Shown: positions 45,136 through 55,374 of the stretch, piece after piece | Layout: every line of letters starts with the position of its first letter | How positions within the stretch are numbered: the first letter of the stretch is position 1 | Assembly (NCBI GenBank): GCA_015179045.1 | Contig: WHUZ01000001.1 | Coordinates: 2,232,001 to 2,296,000 of the forward strand | Origin: Kalaharituber pfeilii | Lineage: Eukaryota > Ascomycota > Pezizomycetes > Pezizales > Pezizaceae | DNA length: 64,000 nucleotides | Direction: 5' to 3' | Translations under genes and position numbers: made by a program | The notes under the pieces: generated by a model | Told to the model about the DNA's origin: nothing | What the model saw: only the letters and a program-made list of their open reading frames with translations | Database searches by the model: none

Positions 45136-45186
45136 ACGCTTGCCCAATTACTTCCTATCCGGAATAATTTGCGGATGATTGTTTGA

Positions 45187-45727
45187 CCAGCCTCAGTACA
45201 GCCGATCGCTGGGGGACCATCAAAATCTATGTCCTTTTCCCTCCACACTATGCTATTGGGAAAAGTACAGGTGCTGAAATGGGAGAAATTTAGGCAGAGA
45301 AAGTGGGCCTGGGCGTTGCTGTATCTATTACCACGCTGGTATAATGCATTACTTTATATATGTTCACTTTGTATCGCTGTTCATGTATTTATATCGCTTC
45401 CGCAGAATTCTCACTAGTGCCTTCGAAACAGTCCATTAGCGCAATCCCTGAGAACAGGAACAGTCCGTTAGCATCAATCCTTAGGGATAGTCCCGGCGGC
45501 ACAGGACAGTCCGCACAGACTGTCTGGAGACCTTCTGGGACACGTGCCCGCCTAATTCCTTCATGAATGGCATATACTCCAGGAGCTCCGCTTCTGCTCC
45601 CTAAATACTGACGTCAAGCCTAAGCTTCCGGAGCAAGAGAAAAGCTTTTGTATTAATAGTTGTGTTATCTAATCGCAAGTGGCCCATCTAAAGCACTGTA
45701 GCTCTTGAACTATGTACAAGCTTACCT
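45187..45727. other. spacer
   Basis: Between the minisatellite and the stop of the low-complexity secreted-protein gene. No gene seen. Confidence 0.45.
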
Positions 45728-47232
45728 TCAGAAGCCTTCTCTTCGGGACGCCTTGCGATTTTGCTGCTTTTCTGCTGCTTCTTTTTGCTCCTGTTCACGT
45801 TGTCTCTGATTTACAGGCAACTTCTCAAGCCCAACTGGTGGCGGTGGGGGTGGAGCTTCCTCTTCTGGGACCTCATGCTGGTCCAGCCATTTGTCTCGGG
45901 ATTTGAATGCAAAGTCCTTGGGTCTTTGTTCGCTGCTTCTAAACCAGCCAAAGTAATCCTTCTCAGGTCCGTTCATCTTGTCAGAGTCAGCAACGTCTGC
46001 TTCTGCATCGTTTCCGGAGCTGTTGCCCTCAGCTTGAGGTTGTGAGGATGGTTTCTTTGCAGTTGCTTGATTCTTGGTTCTGGGCTTGTTGCTTTGCTTG
46101 CGGCCTTCTGAGGGCCCAGGTTCACCCTTTGGAGAACCGGCATTCTCTGTTGCGCCCTTCGCAACACGTTCGGCACTAGAAAGATTTTCTTCCTCTGGGG
46201 ATTGACCTTGCTTGCGTCTTCTCGATCCATCCTTGCCGGCAGCCTGCTTGCGTGGCCTGGAGCCATCGTTACGGTTTTTGGGCCCGCCTTGATTGAGAGG
46301 TGGAGCCACTTGGTTTGTCTTCTTTTTGGAGACACGGGGAGAAGCATTAACAGAACCATCTTCAGGAGCTGCAGTATTTGGGCCCTTTGTCTTGGCCGCC
46401 TTCTTGTTCTGGAACTTAGAAGGGCCTGGTTGCGGCCGTCGAGGAGTGTCCTTCGAGCTCTTTTTTTTAACGTCGCTGCCACTGCCACCCTTGCGAGTCT
46501 GAGGACTAGATTGGTTTCCACCTTCTTCATCCTCTGGTGCTGTAATCTTAAGAGGTCTTTCTGGGGCGTATGGACGGCGTTGTGACTGTGGTTGGTCCTC
46601 CTGGAGTGTACGTTGCGGCTGCTTGCCCTGAGACTTGCGTTGTGGCTGCTCCTCATCCTCACGGGGCCTCCGTTGCAGTTGCTTTCCCTGACGCTTGCGC
46701 TGCCCTTGCTCCTCTTGAGGCGACTCACGTTCTATCTGCTCTTTTTGAGGCTTCTCTTGTCTTGAAGGTTGCCTGGAAGGTTGCCTGGAAGGAGTAGGTT
46801 TCTTCTCGTTGCTCTTGTTGCTAATTTGCTTAGGAGGGTTACCATAAGACTTCCGATTGATGGTATCCTTTTGGGCTTCTGTTGGCTTTGGAGTTGACCT
46901 TGGAGCAGGCTTTGGCTCAGGAGTTGGCTCGGGCTCAGGTTCTGTGGGCACATGAGGACCAAGCTTGTTTCTCAATCGACCGATTTTGGGTGAATCTATC
47001 CCTCGAGGAGCTAATGCCTGTATACCGATCTTAGACTCGAGATACTTGATGATAAAATGAAGCTTGAACTCACCCTCTGGACATGTCGATGGGCATCATC
47101 GGCACTGTAGGACAATGTTAGCTATTCGGGCATCTCTTTTGTCAGAACATAGCAAACAAACCGTTGCGGCAAAGCAGAAGCTAGGGTAAGGCAAAGTAAG
47201 ACCGTATAGATAGACGTCTTGATTTGAACCAT
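45728..47232 (-). CDS. secreted low-complexity basic protein, unknown
   Basis: Three exons joined by hand. Exon 1 from ATG 47232 encodes a clear signal peptide (MVQIKTSIYTVLLCLTLASA) and LPQR; introns GTTTGT...CTACAG and GTGAGT...TACAG join ADDAHRHVQR and ALAPRGIDSPKIGRLRNKLG to the long third exon. The rest (about 415 residues) is disordered: a P/E/T segment (EPEPEPTPEPKPAPRSTPKP), then Q/R/K-rich imperfect repeats (PSRQPSRQPSRQ; QRKRQGKQ, QRKSQGKQ), basic Lys/Arg/Ser/Gly sequence, and a short folded-looking end (DYFGWFRSSEQRPKDFAFKS; KWLDQHEVPEEE), then a poly-Pro run and a charged helix ending RKASRREGF. Not recognised. Candidate wall-associated or effector-like protein; that is inference from the signal peptide and composition only. 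Confidence 0.78.
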
Positions 47233-47890
47233 GCTTGAAAACACTCTTGGTCTAAATAGGATTGAAAATAAACACAAATGATGAAAAAGGTAAAGAATGA
47301 CTACTCAGAATGTACGGCAAAGAATAACGAGTGAATACTAGTTAGTGTCGGAGAGGCACGGGGCTGAACGTAGGGAAGGGAAGGGAGGATTCAGAGCCTT
47401 CTTATACCTCTGGGATGAACACATCTTTCTTCGGTGCTACCTCTGACCGGGCCGGCTGGCCTTCTGGCGTCATGCCTCAAGAAGCCTACTGCTTACCGCT
47501 ATGTCAGTTTAGTTTACCGATCATTGGCTGAATCCTACCTGTTAATGAATGTGAAAGTCACAAGTCAAGAGCATTGTCCCTTTGTATTAGCCTCCTTGCA
47601 TCATTCCTCTGATTCTATTAAGAAATGCCGCTTGGAAGGAGGAAGTTGGGATTGTGTGACCTCATGATACAATATGTGACCTACTCTGATTGTCGATACT
47701 TCGAGGAATGGTGTTCTAGCTCAGGGTAACTTTAAACGCTCCATACGCCTCAACCATTTCCCCTACAAAACTGGATCTTGGCACCACTCGCACTCACGTG
47801 ATGCTACAACATTTCCCCCCGCCTCACGTGTCCCAGACACATGCAATTCCCCATCTGCCCATCCTCTGACTGCCCTCTCACAGCGGCGCC
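47233..47890. promoter_or_regulatory. divergent promoter region
   Basis: Between the secreted-protein gene and the N-methyltransferase gene. No gene seen. The decamer GAGTGAATAC recurs at 47329-47338. Confidence 0.4.
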
Positions 47891-49103
47891 ATGGACCCCG
47901 ACGACTCCGTCCCCCAAACCTACGCCCTTCCGTCCGACTCCCCTCCTCCAGACTCGCAAATCGACCCCACCAAAGCCATCCAGTACTGGAACGATGTCCC
48001 CACATCTCTAGCTGGGATCATGGGTGGCTATCCACAGGTAACCTCTCCTCGCGCTTTCCATTGAGTTAATATTCTAACTCTCTACTGTCTTTCTGCAGTA
48101 ATTGATCGTGAATTGAATCATGGGCACCTAACTAACAGATAGTGCCTCGGCTCTCTTCCCAAATGTAGTTAAACAGAATCGATATCCAGTCTTCGGCGAA
48201 CTTCTTGACGAAGCTCGGGCATCAAAAGATTCCTCCGAGCAATACCGGATGCTCGGCACCCACCCTACATGTGGTGGATTGCGGCGCCGGGTATGCCAAT
48301 TTTCCGTCCCCCTCCCTTGAACCGGCGCTCCCTACTCGGCTCGGCATTGCTGGCTAACCCACCTCCCTGCTTCATATAAACTTCCGGAACGCAGGATTGG
48401 CCGGGTAACAAAAGACCTCCTCACGAAATTCTTCTCCCCCGTTGATATCGTTGAACCCGTTGAAAAGTTCACCCGTGAGATTACCGAAGGCTCCAGCTTC
48501 TCCCCGCTCAGGGATGCGGGCGTCATTGGCGATGTCTACAACGTTGGTCTCGAGAGATGGAATCCAAGGCCGGGAGCTTATTCTGTAATCTGGAAGTAAG
48601 CCTAATACCCTCCGGGAGGCCTTTTGTGCCCTTGCCCTCCCCTCTCCCCCTTCCCCCTTCCAACACCCTTCTTATCATAGGCCGACACTGTCCCTTCGGG
48701 AACTAAATGGCCCGAAGTTAGCCTTATTTACCTGCTGACACCCAACAGCCAATGGTGCCTCGGCCACCTGCGCGACCACGACCTCATCCTCTACCTCACC
48801 CGCTGCATCACTGCCCTCACTGCCTCAAGTACCAGCTCCAACCCCTCCACCCCGCCGAGCACAATCATCGTCAAAGAAAACATCGCGTCCGGTCCTGACG
48901 ACATCTACGACCCTCAAGACTCCTCCGTAACCCGTACGGAGGCAAAATTCAAAAAGCTGTTCAAGGAGGCGGGATTAGTGATTGTAAGAGAGGAGGTCAT
49001 GAGGGGGGTTCCGCCTAAACTGGGACTGTACAAAGTGAAGACATTTGCCTTGAGACCAGTGGGGGCAATGGGGACGCAGGGAGGGGATAGGGATGGTGAC
49101 TGA
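47891..49103 (+). CDS. tae1: alpha-N-terminal protein methyltransferase (Tae1/NTM1, METTL11 family)
   Basis: SAM-dependent enzyme that methylates the alpha-amino group of X-Pro-Lys proteins, notably ribosomal proteins uL11 and uS... in yeast. Four exons. Exon 1 (47891-48039) encodes MDPDDSVPQTYALPSD...AIQYWNDVPTSLAGIMGGYPQ; an intron ending ATGTAG leads to LNRIDIQSSANFLTKLG; the next junction falls inside the SAM motif (VVDCGAGIGRVTKDLL), and the last splits W/N of VIWNQWCLGHLRDHD, the family signature. Also present: DIVEPVEKF and IIVKENIASG. Length about 240 residues after splicing, normal for the family. The minus-strand frame opposite exon 1 is a shadow. Confidence 0.93.
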
Positions 49104-49462
49104 GAAGGATCAAGGGAAGGAATGGGAGCGAAACTAGATTTGAGGCGAATTGCGAGAATAAATTAGGAATATTTACGAAACCAAAGGAGGGATTTTGGCA
49201 CAGAGATTTGGTTTCATTAATGTGATATCTAAAGGGTCTAAATACGACTTAAAAGAACATGCAAATGCAGTCTCGAACCAATCAAAATGCCAAACGAGTG
49301 AAAACTTTAAAACTTGCAACTTCTGCCCTTAGAATTCTATCCTTATCACATTCGAATCCAAGAAAAGGAAGCAAGCAAAAAAGAGATAAATCCCATAAAT
49401 ATGACAAGGAAGAAAAAGATATACTTCCTACTTCATCTCTAATGCCTTGTACCTTCCACCTC
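49104..49462. other. convergent 3' spacer
   Basis: A-rich; no gene seen. Confidence 0.5.
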
Positions 49463-51555
49463 TCACGCCTTTTCCACCACCACCACCACCACCTCCTCCT
49501 CCTCCTCCTCCTCCTCGTTCCACTTCAACACTGTCAGTACCCCACCAACCAAATGCAAGCTCCCCGTCACCAGCACCACCGTCTCCTCTCCTTCCCCAGC
49601 AAGGCCCCTTGCAACCTCTACCGCTTCCTCCAGCGACCGACACAAGCTCGTCGGCACCCCGTTCTCTAGAACCCTCCACTCATTCTCCAACTCCCGCTGC
49701 ACCGTGAGCTCCTGAATCGTCCGATTATCATGCTCGGATACAGCAAACATCAGCTCGGGCTTCACGCAGTTATTTTTGTATGTGATGTTTGTCGTAAAGA
49801 TAGCGTGGTGAAACAATGGTTCCTTCTCTACTTTCGCCTCGGCAGCCGTGGAGAGTGAGGAGATGGAGGGTGCTATATGCTGTTCTTCTCTCACTAATAC
49901 GAGAGTCCCATGCAGCGCCTTCAACAATTTTTTTGCCTCTCTCACCTGCTGATTAAATATCAGCACCCTTTTCCTCCTCCTCTCACCCTTACCCTTCCCA
50001 TCTTCACCCTTCCACTCCCTCTTCGCAAACCATCTCCCTACGGCCTCCATTGAGTCTATCGTATGCGCCCCATCCAGGCACCATTCAACATTACTCTTCA
50101 CCTTATCCCTCAACACTTGACATCTCCCTGGCCACCTCGCCTCCTTGAGTGCCCTCACCATCTCCTTCGGTATCCCCCCCTCAAACCCAATTTCCATTTT
50201 TCCCCCACTCACTTTCCTTACTGCCTCCCTCGCCAACTCCATCGCGAGCCTCGCAGTCGCCCACTGAAAGTCCCCCTGTAACCCCAACTCAACCTTCCCC
50301 TTCAACTCGCTCCCGTTCGGAACCCATATCAGTTCCGCCCCTTTTTCCTGCGCCCTTTCAACCATTACTCCCTTGGCCCCCTCCACTTGCGCACCACTAA
50401 AGCAGCGCACCCCATTTTTCATAATTCCCGCCTTGTGCCATGCAATCTTCTCCACTGTGTCTCCCAACACATTAACATGGTCAATGCCCAACAACGTAAT
50501 CCCCGTCGCCACCGGCCGCTCCACCACATTCGTCGAATCGTGCTCCCCGCCAATTCCGACCTCCATGACCACCATGCCCACGTTCTCCCTCAAGAATACA
50601 TGCCACGCCATCAAGGTCAAATACCTAAAATACATCGGCATTGCCATCATCTGCGGGTCGCCAGAAACGTTCCCCGCATCCGTCTCCGGTGGCAGCTGTG
50701 GTTTTGTTTCTTGCAACCTATCCCAGACCTCAAAAAAGTACTTTGCAAACAAGTCCTCACTCAGTGGCTTCCCGTCTATCCTGATCCGCTCACGTACATT
50801 GCACAGGTGCGGAGACGTATATAGCCCGATCTTTTGCCGTCCAGGGGGCAGGACGAGCGGTGCATATTCTTGGAGGATGCGAGACGTGAATGCGCAGGCA
50901 CTGCCTTTTCCTTTCGTTCCGGCCACGTGCACAATATTGAGGGCATCGAAGTCAGAGGGTGAGTATCCCACGCGATGCACCCAGCCGCACATTTCGCGGA
51001 GGCTTATACGGGGATAGCTGGCGTTTAGGGAGCGAGCGACCATAGCGATGGTATTTGCGTTGCTTTGCAGCGTGTTGAGGGCGTTGACGGCGTCCTGGTT
51101 GATGGGGAATGTTAGCGAGGCGGCTGGCGGAAGAGGGGTGCCAACGGAGGAAGGGGAAAACCTACAGCGTAATTCCGAGGCCTGGTGGGCGGGAAGCCAT
51201 TTTGAGGGTCTGATTCTTCGACCGACGCAGCAGTAGCGGAGAGCGAAGTCGACATTGTGCTTGCGAGGGTCCTACTGCGCGTCTTCGTGGACCCTGCGGG
51301 CGCTGCCGTAGGTGTATCCGAGAACGCTCTGGCTCGAGTCGTCCGCTGGAATGTAGCGCAAGTATTATTCGTCCTTGCACACAGCACCGAGAAACGCTGC
51401 CACCTCTGTGACTGCAATGGCCTTGGGCCCAAGTTTCGCAACAGCAGGCGCCTCCCTCGTATTTGTATCAGCGCTTGCGCTGGAAGCAGCAGCAGCCTCA
51501 GCTGGAGATGAGACAAGAGCACTTTTATCCCCCCCGCCCAGGCAGGTGGGGACAT
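49463..51555 (-). CDS. met7: folylpolyglutamate synthase (FPGS/Met7)
   Basis: Adds gamma-linked glutamates to folates, in cytosol and mitochondria. Two exons joined at NYA/DAVNALNTLQSNAN (donor GTAGGT, acceptor ACCAG). Motifs: P-loop HVAGTKGKGSACAF, LYTSPHLCNVRERIRIDGKP, VVMEVGIGGEHDSTNVV, LGIDHVNVLGDTVEKIAWHK, WCLDGAHTIDSMEAVG. Two starts are plausible. ATG 51255 (MSTSLSATAASVEESDPQ) gives a cytosolic-type protein; ATG 51555 adds 100 basic residues including TTRARAFSDTPTAA, which looks like a mitochondrial presequence. The C-terminus is coded by GAG/GTG triplet runs (seven Glu, six Val, then EKA), a microsatellite extension. The 3' end converges with tae1. Confidence 0.94.
49472..49517. repeat. 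coding trinucleotide repeat (CAC)n(CTC)n
   Basis: Plus-strand CAC and CTC triplet runs that encode, on the minus strand, the Glu7-Val6 end of FPGS just before EKA-stop. Confidence 0.85.
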
Positions 51556-52248
51556 GAACCTGTTTTGCTTTTTTTATTTATTTTTTTATTTTATTTTATT
51601 TTAGTTTTTTTGTTTTTTGATGTGGGAGCGGGGTGCGGGGGTGCGGGGGTGCGGGAGGAAGGGAGGGAGCTGAATACGAAGCCGGGTGTTTCCGCTAGAG
51701 GACACGGGCTGCAGAGTGACGGTGCGGGATAAAGAGTGCTGCGAGCGCTGATTCCCTGACGCAGTTCAGCTCTTCTCATGCGGTGCTCTTAATCGGAGAA
51801 TACTCCGCACGGGGGGTCGCAATTTTGCATGTCATAGAAATGAAGGATCTGCGGCGCTTTAAGCGAGTGGAGCAAAGACAAAAAACATGGTATTTTTGGT
51901 ACGTACTTAGCGACGGGCTTGGCAGACAGGCTGGCACGGAAGTTAAGTATGGCTGATGTTTGCATTCCTGGTCTGGTAACAAAAGTCTGTCAACATTAAT
52001 AAAATAGGTATCAATCCGGGGAAAGGTAGATACAGAACAAGGCAAAAAGAAACAAGGCCACCGGTTCTCCTGTCCATCCACTCGAAAGAAAACCGGATCC
52101 CCCCAACAGTCAGCCAAACAAAACTACCAAAAATGAATAATAAAAAACACCCAGGAACAATTCTATTGAACAAGGCGAAATAAACCATGTAGCCTTAGAA
52201 AACGAAGATGCAGTTATGAACGAACCTGCTCGCCCAAGCAACCACACC
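51556..52248. other. spacer between met7 and the ENPP-like gene
   Basis: T-rich at 51566-51620, then G-rich short repeats (GCGGGGGT, three copies at 51632-51652). No gene seen. Confidence 0.5.
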
Positions 52249-54862
52249 TTATCTACTGCCCGACTTTTCTGAAGCATTACCCTCCGCCCCCTCCCAAACC
52301 TTATTCCACCACTCTTCTAGCCCCTCCTTCAGCTTCTGTGCTCGCCACTTGGCCCATTCCCACCAACTCATGCCGTCTGGCTTATGGTCCAGGTCTGGTT
52401 CTGTATCCCCTCCGCTCTTCTCTGGTTTCGGCATGACAGTTGCCGTAGCTGTAACAATTACGGTAGCAGTTGGCTCGTCAACCGGTGCGGGGGATAGCAA
52501 TGACTGTACTGTCCCACTTGGTGACGAGTATGATCCAGATGTAATACCCGAAGGCGAGGCTGATGGCTTTGGAATAGCGGGGCGAGAAGGCTGCGCCGGC
52601 AAAGTCGCAGAACCAGTCCCATGCACATCCGGCGACGCTTCATCTTGCCCGTCCTTCTCATCATCCCACTTTTCTACAACCTTCAATCCTGCAAGCACGC
52701 TCTGGCCCCCCACCGCAAGTGTTCCATTATTCGGCCCAAGAACCTTCTTCGCCACCTCCGCGCCAAAAACCAATTCCCCAATAATGCTATACACCTCCCA
52801 ATTTCCGAACGGCTCAACAACTTTGCTTATGATTTCCACACCCTTTAAATCAACCCTCTTCTGCAATTTCGTAGCTTTGCCAATGTCATCCACAGCGTCG
52901 TGCTCATCAAAGTTACCGAACCCAAGCCATTCTCTCCCCTTCCCATGTAATCCCACCTCCCTGAATCCGGGCCCATGGGCGACAAATACGGCGCGCATGT
53001 CTCGAGCGGTATTGTCGTAACCGTGAACGCCCTTCGGGTGGTATCCGCCAGCGGGGATGTTATCCGGGGGGTATTCCTTTTTCGTAACAAATGCCCAGCC
53101 CACATGTGGAATCACCCACACTGGTGCTATGCGGTGGCTTGCGGAAAAGTGGAAGCGCGAAGGCATATTTTGATCGCGAAGATAGACATCATACGGTGCC
53201 TTACTGCCTTCTTTGTTTTTGAGCACAGCCTTTTTCCCAGTTGCTGTGTTGGGGGGCCAACTTGTATGGGTGACCTTGAGAGACTCGTAGATCTCAGTAA
53301 TGTTGGTATCTGGGATTGGCCGAAGCCCGGACAACGGCCATCCTTCAATTCTGCCAATCTTTTGCATATTTTCCTCCCCTAAGACATCCTCAAGGTATAT
53401 AAGCCTTTCATTAGCAGTACGAGCCATGCCGTGGTCAGAAACAACAACAATGTTAACGATATCAAATAGATTGCGCTCCTCTAGTCCCTCAAGCAACAGC
53501 AGGAACATATCATCCACTTTCTGGAGCTCAGCATCCTCTTCCGGAGAGTCTGGGCCAAACTTATGCCCGATAGCGTCAATATTAGGGACATAACCAAAAA
53601 TGAGTTGTGGGCGGCTTTCCAACGGCATGTCGATCCAGCTGAGGAGCCGTGCAGCTTTCTTAGGAAGAGGCTCGTTCACTACAAACTCATCAATGGTACC
53701 GGGCTTCATGTGCATTTTTTTCCTATTCGGCTCTTGGTTGCGGAATTCCTCAGGAGTAGAAGCAAATGCATTGGGATGGAAGATATATGTTTCGGAGCCG
53801 GGCCACATGTGAATAGCAGTCTTCACTTCATTTTCCTCGACTATTGACCAAATCGGGTCTCCTCCGTACCAGAAGGGCAAGGTGGCTGATTCCTTGTTCT
53901 TGTAATAGAAATCCTTTTTGAGGACAGGGTCGTAGAAAGAGTTGCCGACGATGCCATGGGATTCGGGATAAAGCCCGGTGACGAGGGTCCAATGATTAGG
54001 GAAAGTCACGGAAGGGAATGAAGGAGTCATATAGGCGGCAGAGACGCCTGAGTTAATAAAAGACTGAATTGTAGGTGTAAGGTTTCGGGAGAGATAGTCT
54101 GCGCGGAATCCATCAAGAGAGATGACGATAGTGGTCGGATAATAGGTGTGCGTACCATTGGAGAGGGGTGTTGTATGAAAAGGAGTCTTCTTAGGGGTTG
54201 CGGACTTCCGGAGAGATAACTGCAGAGATACGCCTATCAGGACACTCAAGAATGTGAGGAGGGAAACGGTGAGACACAGAATGCGCCGCAATGACGGTGA
54301 TCGTAGCTGCCCAAAAATAATTCAGCTTTCAGCACCATGTTATATATCAGCCGGGAGAAGCAAAAGAAATTGCAAGGCACACCTTCTTATCTACAGCTTT
54401 CTCATTGTATCTTCCTCGACGAATTTCCTCAATTTCGGTATCCTCGCTTTCATCGACTTCGCCGCTTGTATATCCACCCCCTCCCCCGCCTATCCTCTCC
54501 TCGCTGTCCTCCCGCCCGCCTCCGCCGGGGCTGATCAGACCCCGCCTCTTTTTCGTCCTCCCCTTGACCCTCTTGCCTATAACTACCCCCTCCCTCCTAC
54601 CGATGCTGCCAAACAGCCCACCCTTACTGAGCAACTTCTCCCGCTCCTCTTCTTCCTTCAAAACATCCAAGTCGGCTTGCGTCGTGCTGAGGTCACCGTC
54701 CGATCCATCGTCATCACTCCCTAACTCGAGGTGCGACGACGAGGACGCTCGAATGTCTTCTGCACTGGGCAGAGAGGAGTACGCAGGCGCGTCGCGGTCA
54801 TATCCCCTGGCGGAGAACAGCGACATGGCATCGCCTCCATTTTTGCGGTTTGCCGGAGCCAT
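52249..54862 (-). CDS. ENPP-type nucleotide pyrophosphatase/phosphodiesterase, type II membrane protein
   Basis: Alkaline-phosphatase-superfamily enzyme that hydrolyses nucleotide phosphodiesters; in fungi vacuolar or cell-surface. Two exons: exon 1 (ATG 54862) encodes a cytosolic tail of about 170 residues (acidic, Ser- and Gly-rich, ending YNEKAVDKK); the intron (GTGTGC...GGGCAG) leads to LRSPSLRR and one membrane anchor (ILCLTVSLLTFLSVLIGVSL). Catalytic domain: metal Asp in VISLDGFRADYL, Thr nucleophile in SFPSVTFPNHWTLVTG, Asp/His in VPNIDAIGHKFGP, Asp-His in VVVSDHGMAR, His in HPKGVHGYDN. The C-terminus after about residue 720 is Pro/Ser/Thr-rich, then WWEWAKWRAQKLKEGLEEWW and a short tail. 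Several NxT sites (NGT, NLT, NIT) fit luminal glycosylation. Confidence 0.93.
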
Positions 54863-55374
54863 GCGGGGGAGTGGACGTCGGCTAAGGGAGCAATGCTGCT
54901 TCGGCTGAAGCTTGATTCAGGGGATCCGGGGCGGGGGCTGCGCATGCACCGGACTGTGCAGTGCAGTTGAGCTTCCCGGCTGTCAGCGCGGCCAGATCGG
55001 CAAGCACGCACCAGTAAGCAAGGTGATGTATATATTTTCCGTTATTCCCTCACAACGCTGCAGGTAGGGATGTCGAGGCCTCCATCGTTGCGGGCCAGCA
55101 AGCTCAAGACGCAGAGGAGCGGAGGTTTAGTCATCACGCTGCTGCTTAGTCATCTCTGCTTGCTGAGTCACGCCGGCCAGTCTCTCGAGGACCGCGCCGC
55201 CAAACGGTGCCCACCCCCTGCACCCGGCCCCGGGCCGCTGCCCGCTGAGCCCATCGGCGCCCTGCCCGTCCGGGCCTCCGCTGCACACTGCCGAGGCAAT
55301 TGGCTACAAGTATCATACTGCGTGCCCTCCCCCCCCCCCTCCCCACATCCACCGCAACAAACCGCCCCCTCCAA
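54863..55374. promoter_or_regulatory. divergent promoter, ENPP-like / acyl-CoA lyase
   Basis: 512 bases between start codons; GC-rich with C-runs near 55330. Overlapping open frames here are not credible genes. Confidence 0.5.
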
